Origin: Methanobacterium_B sp963703015
Lineage (GTDB): Archaea > Methanobacteriota > Methanobacteria > Methanobacteriales > Methanobacteriaceae
Length of the DNA stretch: 64,000 nucleotides
Reading direction: 5' to 3'
Assembly: GCA_963703015.1 (NCBI GenBank)
Contig: OY969779.1
Location: 1,550,001-1,614,000 of the forward strand
Shown: positions 63,551 through 64,000 of the stretch, piece after piece
Layout: each line of letters begins with the position of its first letter
Position numbering within the stretch: the first letter of the stretch is position 1
Notes under the pieces: model-generated
What the model was told of the DNA's origin: nothing
What the model saw: the letters and a program-made list of their open reading frames with translations, nothing else
Database searches by the model: none
Translations under genes and position numbers: made by a program

Positions 63551-64000
63551 ATGTCGAACATAGAATTTTTAAACAATGCTCATCTGGGAAAAAACAAACC
63601 AATGAACTACTTCCTAACCATCGTGATCACCCTGTTTGGAGGATCCCTCGCTGCCATAATTTTTATCATTCTATTGATGTTATTATATGTTTTTATTCCG
63701 GGAATCAATGCACAATCCCAGTTCGACAATCTTGGAGATAACCCTCTCTTAATACTGGTATTAGTAGGTATCGTGTATGGATTGTATGCATTGCTTTTTT
63801 ATTTATGCATCAGGTTCATCCACAAAAAGAATTTTCATATCTTGATAAACGCTGGAAAAAAGATTAAATGGAAAAGGATCCTATTGGGGGCTGCTCTATG
63901 GACAGGAATCATAGGTGCATTCACATTATTTTCCTTAATTTTTCAGGGTAACAGTTTTTCCATCAATTTTGATTATTCATCAATATTTTATCTTTTAATT
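63551..64000 (+). CDS. Membrane protein, 5' part (CPBP-protease-like)
   Basis: An open frame of 150 codons from ATG 63551 (GGAGG ten bases upstream) to the window end. Three or more membrane helices are present: NYFLTIVITLFGGSLAAIIF, LILVLVGIVYGLYALLFYL and a third near residue 120. The start MSNIEFLNNAHLGKNKP resembles CPBP-family intramembrane protease proteins of methanogens, whose catalytic EExxxR motif would lie beyond the window. Identity is therefore tentative. Confidence 0.6.
   Translation, partial: MSNIEFLNNAHLGKNKPMNYFLTIVITLFGGSLAAIIFIILLMLLYVFIPGINAQSQFDNLGDNPLLILVLVGIVYGLYALLFYLCIRFIHKKNFHILINAGKKIKWKRILLGAALWTGIIGAFTLFSLIFQGNSFSINFDYSSIFYLLI

Overview
The window is a stretch of chromosome from a hydrogenotrophic methanogen of the order Methanobacteriales, most like a mesophilic, AT-rich Methanobacterium. 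The evidence is the energy-converting hydrogenase B (Ehb) operon, coenzyme M genes (comC, comD, comE), coenzyme F420 and methanopterin genes (cofG, mptA), formate-dependent purP, archaeal information-processing genes (aCPSF1, archaeal proteasome, fibrillarin/Nop5, Hjc, archaeal-type Trm1) and methanogen-only DUF families. From memory only, the core gene order resembles the MTH1201-MTH1246 region of Methanothermobacter thermautotrophicus.

Layout. 1-6795 (+): end of the ehb operon (ehbF 3' end to ehbP). 6879-13577 (-): a five-gene, tightly coupled operon with TetR regulator, polysaccharide pyruvyl transferase-like protein, 936-residue thioester-reductase/acyl-adenylating fusion, small Cys-containing protein and Fe-S-type GMC oxidoreductase, headed by two near-identical palindromes around a TATA box. 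13936-18317: small accessory genes (ACT-DUF5612, two tandem paralogues of unknown function, DUF6448 plus cupin, TMEM175-like channel, orphan Cas4-like protein). 18454-23164: homoserine dehydrogenase, a nucleotidyltransferase, then PCC-domain protein, a DUF366 gene broken into two frames, queD and queE (archaeosine precursor). 23175-29587: five consecutive CBS-domain genes (18 CBS domains), ATP-dependent RNA ligase and prephenate dehydratase. 29772-39718: surface or lipoprotein genes, KH protein, coaBC, fibrillarin, Nop5, pyrD, pyrK, an AI-2E transporter, Hjc. 39850-40360 (-): five tRNAs (Asn, CAU, Glu, Leu, His). 40798-45900 (+): an atypical radical SAM protein, gatB, a CBS-ParB-like fusion coupled to hisE, a ferredoxin-tailed aldo/keto reductase. 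46185-53653 (-): comE, comD, comC, purM, aCPSF1, psmB, purP. 53793-64000: Taw2-like wyosine enzyme, receiver-PAS-kinase, cofG, DUF2120, mptA, an uncharacterised methanogen protein, Lrp regulator, two DUF4013 membrane proteins, trm1, and the start of a membrane protein.

Most genes are housekeeping: energy coupling (Ehb), cofactors (CoM, F420, methanopterin, CoA), purine/pyrimidine/amino acid synthesis, and RNA modification and processing. The clearest candidate for an undescribed system is the 6879-13682 acyl-activation/reduction/oxidation operon with its own TetR control. Secondary points are the CBS array beside an RNA ligase with an N-terminal zinc ribbon, the split DUF366 gene in the archaeosine cluster, a tRNA-His gene without an encoded G-1, a radical SAM protein with a CX4CX2C cluster motif, and several long intergenic palindromes. 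Family assignments come from recognising protein sequence by eye; no database search was run.
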